Shown: positions 1-8,525 of the stretch, one piece after another
Layout of the letters: each line of letters starts with the position of its first letter
Numbering within the stretch: the stretch's first letter is position 1
NCBI RefSeq assembly: GCF_024436035.1
Contig: NZ_JANFNG010000010.1
Span: 1-64,000, forward strand
DNA: 64,000 nt
Origin: Streptomyces humicola
Lineage (GTDB): Bacteria > Actinomycetota > Actinomycetes > Streptomycetales > Streptomycetaceae
Reading direction: 5' to 3'
Made by a program: the position numbers and the translations under genes
Notes under the pieces: generated by a model
Seen by the model: the letters and a program-made list of their open reading frames with translations, nothing else
Databases searched by the model: none
What the model was told of the DNA's origin: nothing

Positions 1-46
1 GGGCCGCGCCGGGGGCCGCGCCGGGGGCCGCGCCGGGGGCCGCGCC
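1..46. repeat. GC-rich 12-bp tandem repeat
   Basis: The first 46 bases are just under four copies of a 12-base unit (ggggccgcgccg). The array is cut by the window edge, so its full copy number and any parent gene cannot be seen. It could be the tail of a low-complexity coding region or an intergenic array. Confidence 0.7.
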
Positions 47-97
47 TGTGATCCGGTCGCGGAACACCGGACCCGCGACCATTCCCGTCGAGGACGC

Positions 98-130
98 GTG
101 AATTCACCAGATAAAGCGTCGTGAATTCAC
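98..130. promoter_or_regulatory. Pair of GTGAATTCAC palindromes upstream of the first gene
   Basis: Two perfect 10-base palindromes, GTGAATTCAC, lie at 98-107 and 121-130, about two helical turns apart. Three more GAATTC cores follow at 133, 154 and 247, the last inside the palindrome GGGAATTCCC (245-254). In DNA this GC-rich, five such AT-centred palindromes within 150 bases are unusual. They sit directly upstream of the gene at 293, so an operator role is a reasonable inference, but no regulator is identified. Confidence 0.4.
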
Positions 131-292
131 GAGAATTCCAGCATTATCAAGCCGAATTCTGGCTTCAGCGCGCCTGCGACCAGAGCTATATTTAAATTGT
201 TCCCGGGGGAACCGGAAGGAGAAATCCCGCCGAAGCCTTTTGTGGGGAATTCCCGCGAGGGGTGGAGTGCGGCCAAAAATAGGAGGCTTTTG

Positions 293-757
293 GTGAATGC
301 AGAGCGGACGGTGAATGCGGTCGGATTGCGGCCGGATGATGCGGGGCAGGTGGTCGAGTTCGAAGCAGTCGTCACCCCGCAGATGCACGCCGCAGGGCTG
401 GGGAGGCTCGGCGCGCTGGTCATCATTCACGGTGAACTCGCAGGGGTGGTGAACGGCCAGACGATGGGGCGGGCTTGGTCGCACGTGATGGTGCTGGCCG
501 AGGTGACCACGGGCGGGATCGCGCGCCGGACGGCGGTGGAGCTGGTGCTCGGTTCCCACCGCACCGTCACCTTCACCGGCGAGCAGGGGCTTGGCTACGG
601 CGTCCCTGTCCTCTACACCGCCGCGCCGGTCACCTGCGGCGGGTTGACGTTCATCCCGGGTGTCTACCGCGCCGTACCCGCGCCGGAGGATCCGCGCCGG
701 TACGCCATCCGCTTCCACGGGGCCACCTACCTCCTGCCCGGCCCTGACGGGGCGTGA
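293..757 (+). CDS. Conserved hypothetical protein of the mobile element
   Basis: This 154-residue protein is not recognised. The GTG at 293 is chosen because a perfect AGGAGG lies six bases upstream at 281-286; the frame is open further upstream, but that part reads like non-coding DNA. The sequence is soluble and beta-rich, with no signal peptide, membrane segment or conserved cysteine cluster. It is the first gene of the plus-strand block leading to the MoxR/VWA pair and may be transcribed with it. Function is unknown. Confidence 0.6.
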   Translation: MNAERTVNAVGLRPDDAGQVVEFEAVVTPQMHAAGLGRLGALVIIHGELAGVVNGQTMGRAWSHVMVLAEVTTGGIARRTAVELVLGSHRTVTFTGEQGLGYGVPVLYTAAPVTCGGLTFIPGVYRAVPAPEDPRRYAIRFHGATYLLPGPDGA

Positions 758-843
758 GCAGCAGGACGTGTCGGGTGCCGCCCGTGCGCCCCGTCTGCGG
801 CGGGCGGCACATCACCGCCAACCCCTCTTGAGATGGAGCAGCC

Positions 844-984
844 ATGTTCGATGCGTCAGACGACAACGCCCCTGTGATTCCCCGCATCCCCGCGCCTCGC
901 ACGCCGGTGGAGACGATGCCCCACCCGCCGGGGAGGCGGCCCGGCCCCGCCGTGCCGCCGCCCGCACCGCCGAGCGAGAAGTAG
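844..984 (+). CDS. Small proline-rich hypothetical protein (46 aa)
   Basis: A short frame starts with ATG at 844 behind a weak purine-rich stretch and encodes 46 residues. The first dozen are acidic (DASDDN) and the rest is proline-rich, ending in PSEK. It fits in the gap between the gene ending at 757 and the MoxR gene on the same strand. Such short proline-rich frames also arise by chance in GC-rich DNA, so the call rests mostly on position and start context. Confidence 0.35.
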   Translation: MFDASDDNAPVIPRIPAPRTPVETMPHPPGRRPGPAVPPPAPPSEK

Positions 985-1035
985 CCGCCGCCCCCAGCCG
1001 CCTTGCCCCGTGATGCACACGATCGGAGTCATGCC

Positions 1036-2253
1036 GTGACCACGCCGCCGTCCACCGCCCAGCCCCGACCCCAGTCGGTTCCCGCCCAGCCTCCCGCTCC
1101 TGCCCCGTCCACCCCACCCACCGGAACGTCGAAAGCGCGCCCGGGTGAGTTGCGGGCCCGGATCGCTAGGATCCTTGCCGCGCACGCCAGTAGGGCGTTC
1201 ACGGTGACGGAACTGTCCAAGCGGCTCGGGCATTCGGGCGGTGCGGTCGGCAATGCCTGCGAGACCCTCGTTGCGCGGGGCGAGGCCGACCGGGTCGGCA
1301 GTCAGCCGCGTACGTACCGGGCCACCGCTGCCACGGCTGCTGCGGCGCAGCGCGCGGTGGTCACCCCGCCCGGCCAGGCCCGCCCCAGGCCCACACTCGC
1401 GGCCTCCGTCCCGCCGACGACGGCGAGTTCGACGGCTGCCCCGACCGCGAATGGGAAACCGGCTCCGGTCACCCGCCCGAACGGGCAGCAGTACCACCCC
1501 AGGGCGCTGGCGAACCTGCCCGATGTCGAGGCGCTACGGAAGTTGCGGGAGGCGAACGTTGCAGTCCTGCTCTACGGCCCCCCAGGCACGGGCAAGACCT
1601 CCCTGGTCGAGGCGGCCTTTCCGGACCTGATCACGGTCGCAGGCGACGGCGACACCACCGTCGGGGACCTGGTCGGCGAATACACCCAAGACGAGGACGG
1701 CGGCTACAAGTTCATCTACGGGCCCCTGGTCACGGCGATGCAGGAAGGCCGGGCCCTCCTCCTGGACGATGCGACGCTGATCTCCCCGAAGGTACTCGCC
1801 GCCCTTTATCCGGCGATGGACGGCCGACGGCAGATCCAGGTCAAGGCCCACAACGGCGAGACCATCACCGCAGCCGACGGCTTCTATGTGATCGCCGGTC
1901 ACAACCCGGGCGTGCACGGCGCGGTCCTCACCGAGGCCCTCGCCTCCCGGTTCAGCCTACAGATCCAGGTGGGCTCGGATTACGACCTCGCCGCTGCGTT
2001 GAAGATCAACCGGACGGCGGTGCGGATCGCCCGCAACCTCTCCCTCCAGCAGCAGGCAGGCGACATCGGCTGGTGCCCGCAACTGCGGGAGCTGCTCGCG
2101 TTCCAGAAGATCGCCGAGGTCCTCGGCACCGACGCGGCCTTCGCCAACCTGGTCGGCATCGCCCCGCTGGAGGACCGCGACACGGTCGCCGAGACGGTCA
2201 CCAACGCCACCGGCCGCCCGGTGACCGCCCTCACCCTCGGCCCCCAACTCTGA
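1036..2253 (+). CDS. MoxR-type AAA ATPase with N-terminal winged helix
   Basis: A 405-residue predicted ATPase. A Pro/Ala-rich leader is followed by a winged-helix domain (about residues 35-100), a linker, and an AAA_5/MoxR core from about residue 155. The core has Walker A (YGPPGTGKTS, near 180) and a Walker B-like strand (ALLLDDATL). The frame is open to a TTG at 1003, but GTG at 1036 has a GGAG eight bases upstream and is preferred. MoxR ATPases usually remodel partner proteins together with a VWA protein, and one is encoded immediately downstream at 2345. The winged helix suggests DNA binding. The same domain type occurs at the C-terminus of the regulator at 9543-10571. The substrate is unknown. 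Confidence 0.82.
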   Translation: MTTPPSTAQPRPQSVPAQPPAPAPSTPPTGTSKARPGELRARIARILAAHASRAFTVTELSKRLGHSGGAVGNACETLVARGEADRVGSQPRTYRATAATAAAAQRAVVTPPGQARPRPTLAASVPPTTASSTAAPTANGKPAPVTRPNGQQYHPRALANLPDVEALRKLREANVAVLLYGPPGTGKTSLVEAAFPDLITVAGDGDTTVGDLVGEYTQDEDGGYKFIYGPLVTAMQEGRALLLDDATLISPKVLAALYPAMDGRRQIQVKAHNGETITAADGFYVIAGHNPGVHGAVLTEALASRFSLQIQVGSDYDLAAALKINRTAVRIARNLSLQQQAGDIGWCPQLRELLAFQKIAEVLGTDAAFANLVGIAPLEDRDTVAETVTNATGRPVTALTLGPQL

Positions 2254-2344
2254 CCCACCCACCAATGGCCCGGGGCCCCGCGTCCCTCGTCCCGGCGCCC
2301 GGGTCACCCCCTACGCACCACCCCCGGAAAGGAACCGAACCACT

Positions 2345-4147
2345 ATGCCTGCGCACCCGCACGTGATGCCCGCACCGCCCGCCGTGACCGACACCGAAGC
2401 CGATCTCGCCCGGTGGGAGGACGACGGCGGCCCCACCTACCAGCCGCTCGGGCCGCAGGCAGGGGAGTGGCTGCGTATCGCCGCCGCCCTCGGCGAACGG
2501 CTGCCGGAACTCGCCGGACGCGACGACATCATCGTCACCTGCCAGCACGGCACGCGCTCCGGCGCACCGGCCGCCTTCTACCCCACCACCCTCCAACTCG
2601 AGATCGATGCCAGCCTGTTCGCCCCGCTGCATCCGGCCACCATCGACCCGAATCGGACCGGGGATGAGGAGAACTACCCGGCCGCGTGGGGCGCCTTCAC
2701 CCACGAGGCCGCTCACGCCGCCCACTCCCGCTGGACCACCCCGCCCTCCATGCGCGGCACCGCCGTGGACTCGGCAGCCCAACTGCTGGAGGAATCCCGC
2801 GCCGAACACGCCCACCTGACCCGCCGCCCCGGCGACCGGCGCTTCCTGCGATCCACCGTCCACACCCTGATCATGGAGGACTTCAACCACCAGAGCCCGG
2901 CCGATCGGTGGCAGGCGGGCGTGGCGGCAGGGCTGCTCCTAGCCCGCCGCGATGCCGGAATCCTGGACGAGGACGAGACCGAACCTATCGAGACCACCGT
3001 CACCAGCATCCTCGGCCAGGACCTTCTGGAGACCCTCGCCAACATTTGGCAGGCCGCCCACACCACGGCCGATGAGGACGGGGAGGCGATGCTGGAGCAC
3101 GCGAAGGCGTGGTGCACAGCGCTCGACGCCGACCCCGCAGGTCCCGAACCGGTCCCCGACCCCACCGGCGGGCGCATCGGCGAGCTGGCCGAGGCGGTCG
3201 GCAAGGTCGCAGCCCAGGTGGCCGCGAACAACGCCGTCCAGGCCCGCGTCGAGGCCGCCCGCACCGCCCGCCAGCAGGCGAAAGCCGCCCAGTCCGCCCA
3301 CGCACGGCAGGCGGCGAAGACGGCCGAGAAGGTCTTCAACCCCAGCCGCCGCCCGTACACCCCGGGCACGCCCGCCCGGGGCTGCCCGCCCCGCTCCCCG
3401 ATCACCGGCACACGCACCCCCACCCGGACCGAGAAGACAGCCGCAGGCCAACTCGCCCGCGCACTACGCCAAGCCGCCTACCGGGAACGCACCACCACCG
3501 TCACCTCTGCCGCCGCCCCGCCGGGACGGTTGAACATGCGTCAGGCCCTCGCCCGAGATGCCCAGAAAGCGGCAGGCGCCACCCCGACCGCCACACCCTG
3601 GACCCGCACCGTGCACCAGCACGGTCCGACCCCGCCACTACGTGTGGGCATCGCGGTGGACGTCTCCGGCTCCATGGAGCTTGCTGCCGTACCGATGGCC
3701 TCGGCCGCCTGGATCGTCGCCAAAGCAACGGGCCTGACCGACCCCGACTCCCGCAGCGCGACCGTCGCCTACGACCAGTCGGTCACCGCCATCACCGCAC
3801 CCGGCCGCACACCCAGCAGCGTCACCCAGTTCGACGCCGACGGGATGGGCCACAGCCTCGCCGAAGCCATCGACGCCCTCACCGCCGCAGTCGGCCTCAC
3901 CCAACCCGGGACGGGGCGGCTGCTGGTGATCGCCTCCGACGGCTACTACAGCCCCAGGGAGGCCGCCCGGGCCGCCGCGCGCGTCACCGCCCTGCGCGCG
4001 ACCGGATGCGCGGTGCTGTGGCTCGCCTTCGACGCCGACCCTACCCCGCTACCCGGCACCACCCTGCTCGAACTGGCCGACCCCGCCCAGGCCGCCACCG
4101 CCATCGGCAAGGCAGCGGTTGCCGCCCTCGCCACTACCCACACCTGA
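2345..4147 (+). CDS. VWA-domain protein with HEAAH metallopeptidase-like domain
   Basis: A 600-residue protein and the likely partner of the upstream MoxR ATPase. The N-terminal half contains H120-E-A-A-H124, the HExxH zinc-ligand pattern, followed near residue 150 by an EESRAE segment that could give a third ligand. A coiled, Ala/Gln/Arg-rich linker follows at about 270-330. The C-terminal third is a von Willebrand A domain with an intact MIDAS motif (DVSGSM, near residue 438) and a later ASDG. The ATG at 2345 is preceded by GGAAAGGA. The architecture recalls MoxR-VWA chaperone pairs, here with a putative peptidase fused in. Proteolysis is inferred from the motif only. Confidence 0.8.
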   Translation: MPAHPHVMPAPPAVTDTEADLARWEDDGGPTYQPLGPQAGEWLRIAAALGERLPELAGRDDIIVTCQHGTRSGAPAAFYPTTLQLEIDASLFAPLHPATIDPNRTGDEENYPAAWGAFTHEAAHAAHSRWTTPPSMRGTAVDSAAQLLEESRAEHAHLTRRPGDRRFLRSTVHTLIMEDFNHQSPADRWQAGVAAGLLLARRDAGILDEDETEPIETTVTSILGQDLLETLANIWQAAHTTADEDGEAMLEHAKAWCTALDADPAGPEPVPDPTGGRIGELAEAVGKVAAQVAANNAVQARVEAARTARQQAKAAQSAHARQAAKTAEKVFNPSRRPYTPGTPARGCPPRSPITGTRTPTRTEKTAAGQLARALRQAAYRERTTTVTSAAAPPGRLNMRQALARDAQKAAGATPTATPWTRTVHQHGPTPPLRVGIAVDVSGSMELAAVPMASAAWIVAKATGLTDPDSRSATVAYDQSVTAITAPGRTPSSVTQFDADGMGHSLAEAIDALTAAVGLTQPGTGRLLVIASDGYYSPREAARAAARVTALRATGCAVLWLAFDADPTPLPGTTLLELADPAQAATAIGKAAVAALATTHT

Positions 4148-4349
4148 CTCCGGACTCCCGGTGCCGCCCCGGCCCCGTCCGGGGCGGCACCAGCCGAACG
4201 CCGATTACGGCACGGAAGCAGGCCGCATCCCGCAGCGCCGCCCGCCGAACCCGACACGCTGCTCGGCCAGGCGGTCATCACCCGGCCCGTGCGGCACCCC
4301 CGGCTGCCCGCACCACCAACCATTCGCACTCACCACAGGAGTTGACCCC

Positions 4350-5072
4350 ATGCACCCTCGGACCGACCCGTCCCGCCCGTACCTGATCGCACCGCGCTAC
4401 CTTGCCGGGCCCAGCACCCGCGCCACCGGAACCCTGATCGACACCCTGGACCGAGCCGGATGGACCACCACCGGCTGCTGCGACACCACCGACACACTTT
4501 GGACCTCGCCGGACGGGCTGCGCTTTGCCAACCTCACTACGGACGGCACCAGGACACTGCCTGGCCGTGGCCCTGAAATCGCCTGGGAACTCGGCGCCCG
4601 CCGCACCAACGACATGAACCCGCTGTGGTCGGTCTCCTTCACCCCGGACACGCCGCCGGAGATCATCACCGACGTCGCCGCCACGCTCGCCGACGACAAT
4701 CCGCCGCCCACAGGCCCCGAGCACCTCCCGCACTACCTGGCCCAACCCAACGATGCGCAGGCCGTCCGGCAGCCGCTGGCGGACGCCGGATGGTTCCGCG
4801 ACATCGGCGAGGCCGAGACCGCCTGGTACTCCCCCTGCGGACAAGCCGTCCTCGTCGGCCCCCACGGCCGCAACCCCGACGGCAACAACTGGCTCGCCAC
4901 CGCCCGGGAAGCGACCAGCATGAACGTGCTCTGGCTCGCCCTGGCCACCCCGCTGACACCCGACACCCTGATCACCGCCCTGTGCCGCGCCCTCACCAAT
5001 CCGCAGCCGGTCGCCCGCACCCGTATCCCCGGCGCGCACGTCGGCCACGTCACCGTCACCCGCGCCACGTGA
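4350..5072 (+). CDS. DUF317 domain-containing protein
   Basis: A 240-residue protein with two copies of a Streptomyces-specific domain recognised as DUF317. Each copy has an 'AGW' segment, a 'SP(D/C)G' turn and a W-rich strand (LWSVSFTPDTPPEII in the first copy). These proteins are frequent on actinomycete plasmids and integrative elements; their function is not established. The ATG at 4350 has CAGGAG eight bases upstream, which rules out the longer open frame from 4119. It lies 202 bases after the VWA gene on the same strand and probably belongs to the same accessory module. Confidence 0.72.
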   Translation: MHPRTDPSRPYLIAPRYLAGPSTRATGTLIDTLDRAGWTTTGCCDTTDTLWTSPDGLRFANLTTDGTRTLPGRGPEIAWELGARRTNDMNPLWSVSFTPDTPPEIITDVAATLADDNPPPTGPEHLPHYLAQPNDAQAVRQPLADAGWFRDIGEAETAWYSPCGQAVLVGPHGRNPDGNNWLATAREATSMNVLWLALATPLTPDTLITALCRALTNPQPVARTRIPGAHVGHVTVTRAT

Positions 5073-5288
5073 CCGAACCACCCCACCACCCCGCCCCACC
5101 GGGGAACCGCCCGGGACAGCGACCAGATCATTGCCCTCGGTCTGAACCCAAGCCCCGGGCCACGTACCGGGCAGGTAAGCGTCCCGCGCAGGTGGTGCTG
5201 CGTCGGCCACCAGCCCCGCACCGGCGTGACACCCGTCTCGACTCGACGACATCGCAAAACCGCAAGAGATAACAGGAGACCTGTCATC

Positions 5289-5786
5289 ATGGCTCTGCCT
5301 TTGACCGAACGTGCTGTGTGCACCGCCGCGTTCATCCGCCGCCACCGCACCAGCGACCTGAACCATCCCGACCACGCCGAGCAGCATCTGCGCGCCCGCC
5401 TGCGCCTGGCAGCTCTTCTCGGTCTGCCCTACCAGCGCGTCAACGCACCGTATCCGCTGGTCACCAGGGGCGGGCGCCACCCGCTGATCCTGACCGCCGC
5501 CGACCCCGCCGACCCGCACACCCGGTTGCAGTTCTATCTGCACGACGCCGCCGTCCCGGACGACACCTTCTATGCGATGGGCCCCTGCCCCGGCTGCGAG
5601 GCCCAGGTCCCCCTTCTCCCAGTCGCCGTCCTGGCTGACCTCGCCCAGCTCCTCAGCCCTGGCTCCACGCCTCGCAAGGTGCCGCTCGCGCCCGGCGATC
5701 CTGTCTACGCCACCCACCCCGCACACCCGCGCACCTGCCCCTTCCGCGCCGTCACCTCCCGCACGATGCCGCCCCGCACCCGCTGA
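5289..5786 (+). CDS. Hypothetical protein with CPGC motif
   Basis: A 165-residue protein. The ATG at 5289 has AGGAG upstream (5274-5278). A helical N-terminus (about 1-50) leads into a beta-rich middle, a CPGC pair near residue 100 and a later lone Cys in TCPF near the C-terminus. The cysteines could form half of a zinc knuckle or a disulfide. The family is not recognised. It is the last gene of the leading plus-strand block after the DUF317 gene, and codon use matches its neighbours. The function is unknown. Confidence 0.6.
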   Translation: MALPLTERAVCTAAFIRRHRTSDLNHPDHAEQHLRARLRLAALLGLPYQRVNAPYPLVTRGGRHPLILTAADPADPHTRLQFYLHDAAVPDDTFYAMGPCPGCEAQVPLLPVAVLADLAQLLSPGSTPRKVPLAPGDPVYATHPAHPRTCPFRAVTSRTMPPRTR

Positions 5787-6565
5787 CCCCCGGCAGCCCG
5801 CCCCACCGCACCCGTGGTGGGTCGGGCCGTACTAAAAAGTAAGGACAACGCCGTGGGAATCCGGCCACGCACTGCATCGGCGCACGGTCACGCGCCCCGG
5901 CACCCCGGCTGGCACCCGGCGGCCCGCGTGACGGCGCGGCCCCCGGGACCGAGTTCGCTCGGTGGCACCGCGTCCCGTACCCTGCCCGGACTGCTGGGGG
6001 CCGTATGCCGGACCTACTCGTGAACACCCTTTGCGGTCGGGGCTGCCTGCGCGGCCAGACGGGTGACGTCGGGAGGCGGGCGGCACCTGGATCCCGTGGG
6101 GCCGCCGCCTGGCTGCTCACCGCCTTCCCCGCCCATCCCGCCGAACTCCTCGGCCCTGACCGCCGTCTGGGCCGCCGGCCCCCGCAGCGGAGGGTTCGCC
6201 GTGCGCCCCCCGCCAGGTAACCAGCAGCTCCTCCGCGTACGCCGCGTCGACGTCGCCCGTGCGTTGATCGATGGCCGAACTGGCGAGTGTCTCCCCGGGC
6301 CAGGCGTCGCCGGCAGATGAACGCAGCCGGGATGGCTTAACCGTGAGCGGCGGCACTTCCCCTGGGCAGTAGCCGGGAGACACGCAACCCCCTTCAAAGG
6401 CCGTTGGTTCTCGGCGGTCTTCATTTCTTTGTCAAACTTTGCGCCATTAGATGTATGTTTGATGCCTCTGTGGGTGTGTGGCGGTTGATCAGGGCACGAC
6501 CGCGGTGTCGAGGAGGCCGCTGCGCAGGGCAGTGACTGGAGATCAAGGAGAGGGCAGGGCTGATC
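5787..6565. other. Gene-poor spacer
   Basis: About 780 bases without a convincing gene on either strand. The only notable features are a small inverted repeat, TACTAAAAAGTA (5830-5841), and a relatively AT-rich patch around 6420-6465 that may hold the promoter of the next gene. Short frames here lack ribosome-binding sites and the expected third-position GC bias. Confidence 0.5.
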
Positions 6566-6907
6566 GTGGTACGCAACGCGCTGGTTGCCGGGGCAGCTGT
6601 GATGGTGGCGTGTGCGGCACCGGCTAGCGCCGCGGTGCCGCAGGCGGCAGCAAGCGCCGCCGAGGATGGGGTCGTGCCGTTGTGCACCATCACCGCGGGA
6701 ACTGCGCCGGTCCGCTCCCAACCGCGCCCGGATTCCAGGACGGTTGCGGTGGCCCATCGTGGCGATGAGTGTTCACGTCTGGACGTGGGCACGAATGCCT
6801 CCGGCTGCTGGAACAAGATCAAACTGCGCGGGGGCAGCGTGGCGGGGTGGGTCCGTCACGAGCAGATGGAAGCGGCCCGGGACTCCCTTCCCATTTGCAC
6901 CGATTAG
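6566..6907 (+). CDS. Small secreted SH3-like protein
   Basis: A 113-residue exported protein. The N-terminus is a short signal peptide (AGAAVMVACAAPASA) with cleavage expected near residue 23. The mature part resembles a bacterial SH3 (SH3_3-like) domain: an initial 'APVRSQPRPDS' strand, a 'GDECSRL' turn, and a closing 'GWVRHEQM'. Three cysteines suggest a disulfide. The GTG start is some distance from the best ribosome-binding site (AAGGAG, 6545-6550), so the start is uncertain. Such proteins are common in Streptomyces and their ligands are usually unknown. Confidence 0.65.
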   Translation: MVRNALVAGAAVMVACAAPASAAVPQAAASAAEDGVVPLCTITAGTAPVRSQPRPDSRTVAVAHRGDECSRLDVGTNASGCWNKIKLRGGSVAGWVRHEQMEAARDSLPICTD

Positions 6908-7007
6908 CGACTCTTGGTCGATCAGCGCCTAGTCCGGGCTCACGTCGACGGCCGAACCTGCGGTCGCGGCACCGGCGCCCGACTGGCAAGCCGGGCGCCG
7001 ATACCGC

Positions 7008-7781
7008 TCACGTCAGGCCGGCGAGGTGACCGCTCGGCCGAAATGCCGGGGCGAAGAACCGGACCGCGCTGTCGGCCTCGAACCGGGGCAGCTCTTTGTG
7101 CTTGCCCGAGTTCACGTGCAACGACTTCTCCTTCGAGGCGAAGGCGTCGAACAGCGCGAGCCCCTCCTCGCGCGAGATGTGCTCGTCGTCCCACTGCAGG
7201 TCGAACTCGATCGGGATGGTGATCTGCTTCGCCTTCTCGGCTAGGACGTCGGGCCAGTGCTGGCCGAAGACTGCGGCCGTGATCCTGGGTTCGATCGCCA
7301 CCAACGGTACGCCGATCGCGGTGCCCATGTTGAGGCCCCAGAAGCCGACCAACGCGCCGGTGCCGATCTCGGGAAGTTCCTGGAGGGCATCCAGGGTCGC
7401 CTGGTACTCGGGCACCGCGAGTTCCGCCAGGTGGGCGTTGTAGCGCACGACGATCGGGCCTTCCGGCTCGCCCGCCGCCCTCGTCCGGAACAGCTCGGCG
7501 ATTTCCGCCTCGTCGTGCGCCGTGCGCGGCCGGTCGCCGTGACCGGGAGCATCGATGACGGCGACGTGGAAGCCGAAGCCGGTCACGAGGCGCCGGGCGC
7601 GGCCGGACATCGCCGGGTGCTTCATGTGGTTGCCGCCGCCGTGGGCCATCAGTATCAGGGGCGCGCGATCGGCCGGGTTGGAGGCCGGCGACCAGAGGAC
7701 GCCGGGGACGCCGCCCACGGTGAAGTCGCGTTCGAGGATGCCGTTCGACGACGACTCGGCGATGAACTGTAGAGAGTACAT
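7008..7781 (-). CDS. Alpha/beta hydrolase with Asn at the nucleophile position
   Basis: A 257-residue alpha/beta hydrolase resembling dienelactone-hydrolase/esterase-type proteins. The oxyanion region (MAHGGGNH), acid residue (LQWDDEH) and histidine (SGKHKELP) are all present. The nucleophile elbow, normally GLSMG, reads GLNMG: codon 7329-7331 is AAC (Asn) where AGC (Ser) would be expected. The ATG at 7781 has an AAAGG upstream; the frame is open for another 58 codons but that stretch does not look coding. The protein may be a pseudoenzyme, or the mutation may have inactivated it recently. It is encoded opposite to the surrounding plus-strand cargo genes. Confidence 0.8.
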   Translation of the reverse strand: MYSLQFIAESSSNGILERDFTVGGVPGVLWSPASNPADRAPLILMAHGGGNHMKHPAMSGRARRLVTGFGFHVAVIDAPGHGDRPRTAHDEAEIAELFRTRAAGEPEGPIVVRYNAHLAELAVPEYQATLDALQELPEIGTGALVGFWGLNMGTAIGVPLVAIEPRITAAVFGQHWPDVLAEKAKQITIPIEFDLQWDDEHISREEGLALFDAFASKEKSLHVNSGKHKELPRFEADSAVRFFAPAFRPSGHLAGLT

Positions 7782-8024
7782 AGGTGTTGCCTTTCGGGAG
7801 TGCCTTGTTGTCGAGGCGCTCCCGGCGGCGACACTACGCGTCAGTCGCCAGCCGTGACGGGAAGGGGGAGCACCCTCGTCGATACAGCGTTCACGGGGTC
7901 TCACCTCCTCGGGCGGTGTCACGGTCGATTGAAAAGCTATCGGTTCGGTGATCATCGCTTCAACCGTTTTCCCCGCCCGGTGATCAGAACTCTAGCCAGG
8001 CCCAGGACCGGGATCGGTGGATTG

Positions 8025-8192
8025 TCAGCGTTTACCCGGGTCCGCGGCGTATTTGGGGCTGGCCCCCGGATGTTCCTGTGTCCGGTTGTCTGCGGTGTTC
8101 TGGTGGAAGCCGAGGAGGCGGCTGAAGACGCAGGAGGGCAGTTCGGTGGCGATGTCCATGAGCGAGGCTCGTCGGTGCCGCCGTGCAAGTTG
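8025..8192 (-). pseudogene. C-terminal remnant of a recombinase-like protein
   Basis: A minus-strand stretch of about 55 codons ending at a stop at 8025 reads LMDIATELPSCVFSRLLGFH followed by QNTAD and YAAD. This matches the shape of a C-terminal helix-turn-helix segment common in actinomycete integrase-like proteins (L-x-x-L-A-x-x-L-P-x-x-V-L-x-x-L-L-G-x-H-x-x-T-A). The coding signal upstream is broken across frames and no full gene can be rebuilt. I read it as the decayed tail of an older integrase or recombinase gene. Confidence 0.4.
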
Positions 8193-8525
8193 AAGTCGCA
8201 TGCAGGGTTTCGGTCGTTGAGGGAGATGACCACGTCGAACGCGTGGTGCGGGCCCGGGTGGGTGTCGGCCGCCGTGACGCCTTGGCGGGGCGGGACACCG
8301 GCTTGGGGGAAGGCGCCCGGCGGGCGGACGTGCCCAGGGTGGCCGGGCGCTGGCCAATGCCTTCCGGGCCTGGCTGGTTGCTGTGGCCGTTGAACCATGA
8401 CCGGAACGTGATTCGTCCCGTATGAGGCGGTCGGCCGTAGCGCAATTGTGCGCCAGCCGTCTGGTTCGAGGGCCCAGGAGCCCTTACGAGCTTGTTCTAT
8501 GCAATCCCTGCAGGAGGAGAATCTC
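8193..8525. other. Probable decayed DNA
   Basis: No intact gene is visible. Scattered minus-strand stretches may belong to the body of the recombinase remnant just to the left. The right end carries the leader and GGAGGAG ribosome-binding site (8513-8519) of the frameshifted secreted-protein gene at 8526. Confidence 0.35.

Noticed and set aside
5814..6023. Possible 69-residue gene in the spacer
   Set aside because: It has no ribosome-binding site, poor third-position GC bias and no similarity to known proteins.
8025..8525. Intact integrase or transposase
   Set aside because: Only a short C-terminal segment is recognisable; upstream frames are broken and no catalytic residues are seen.
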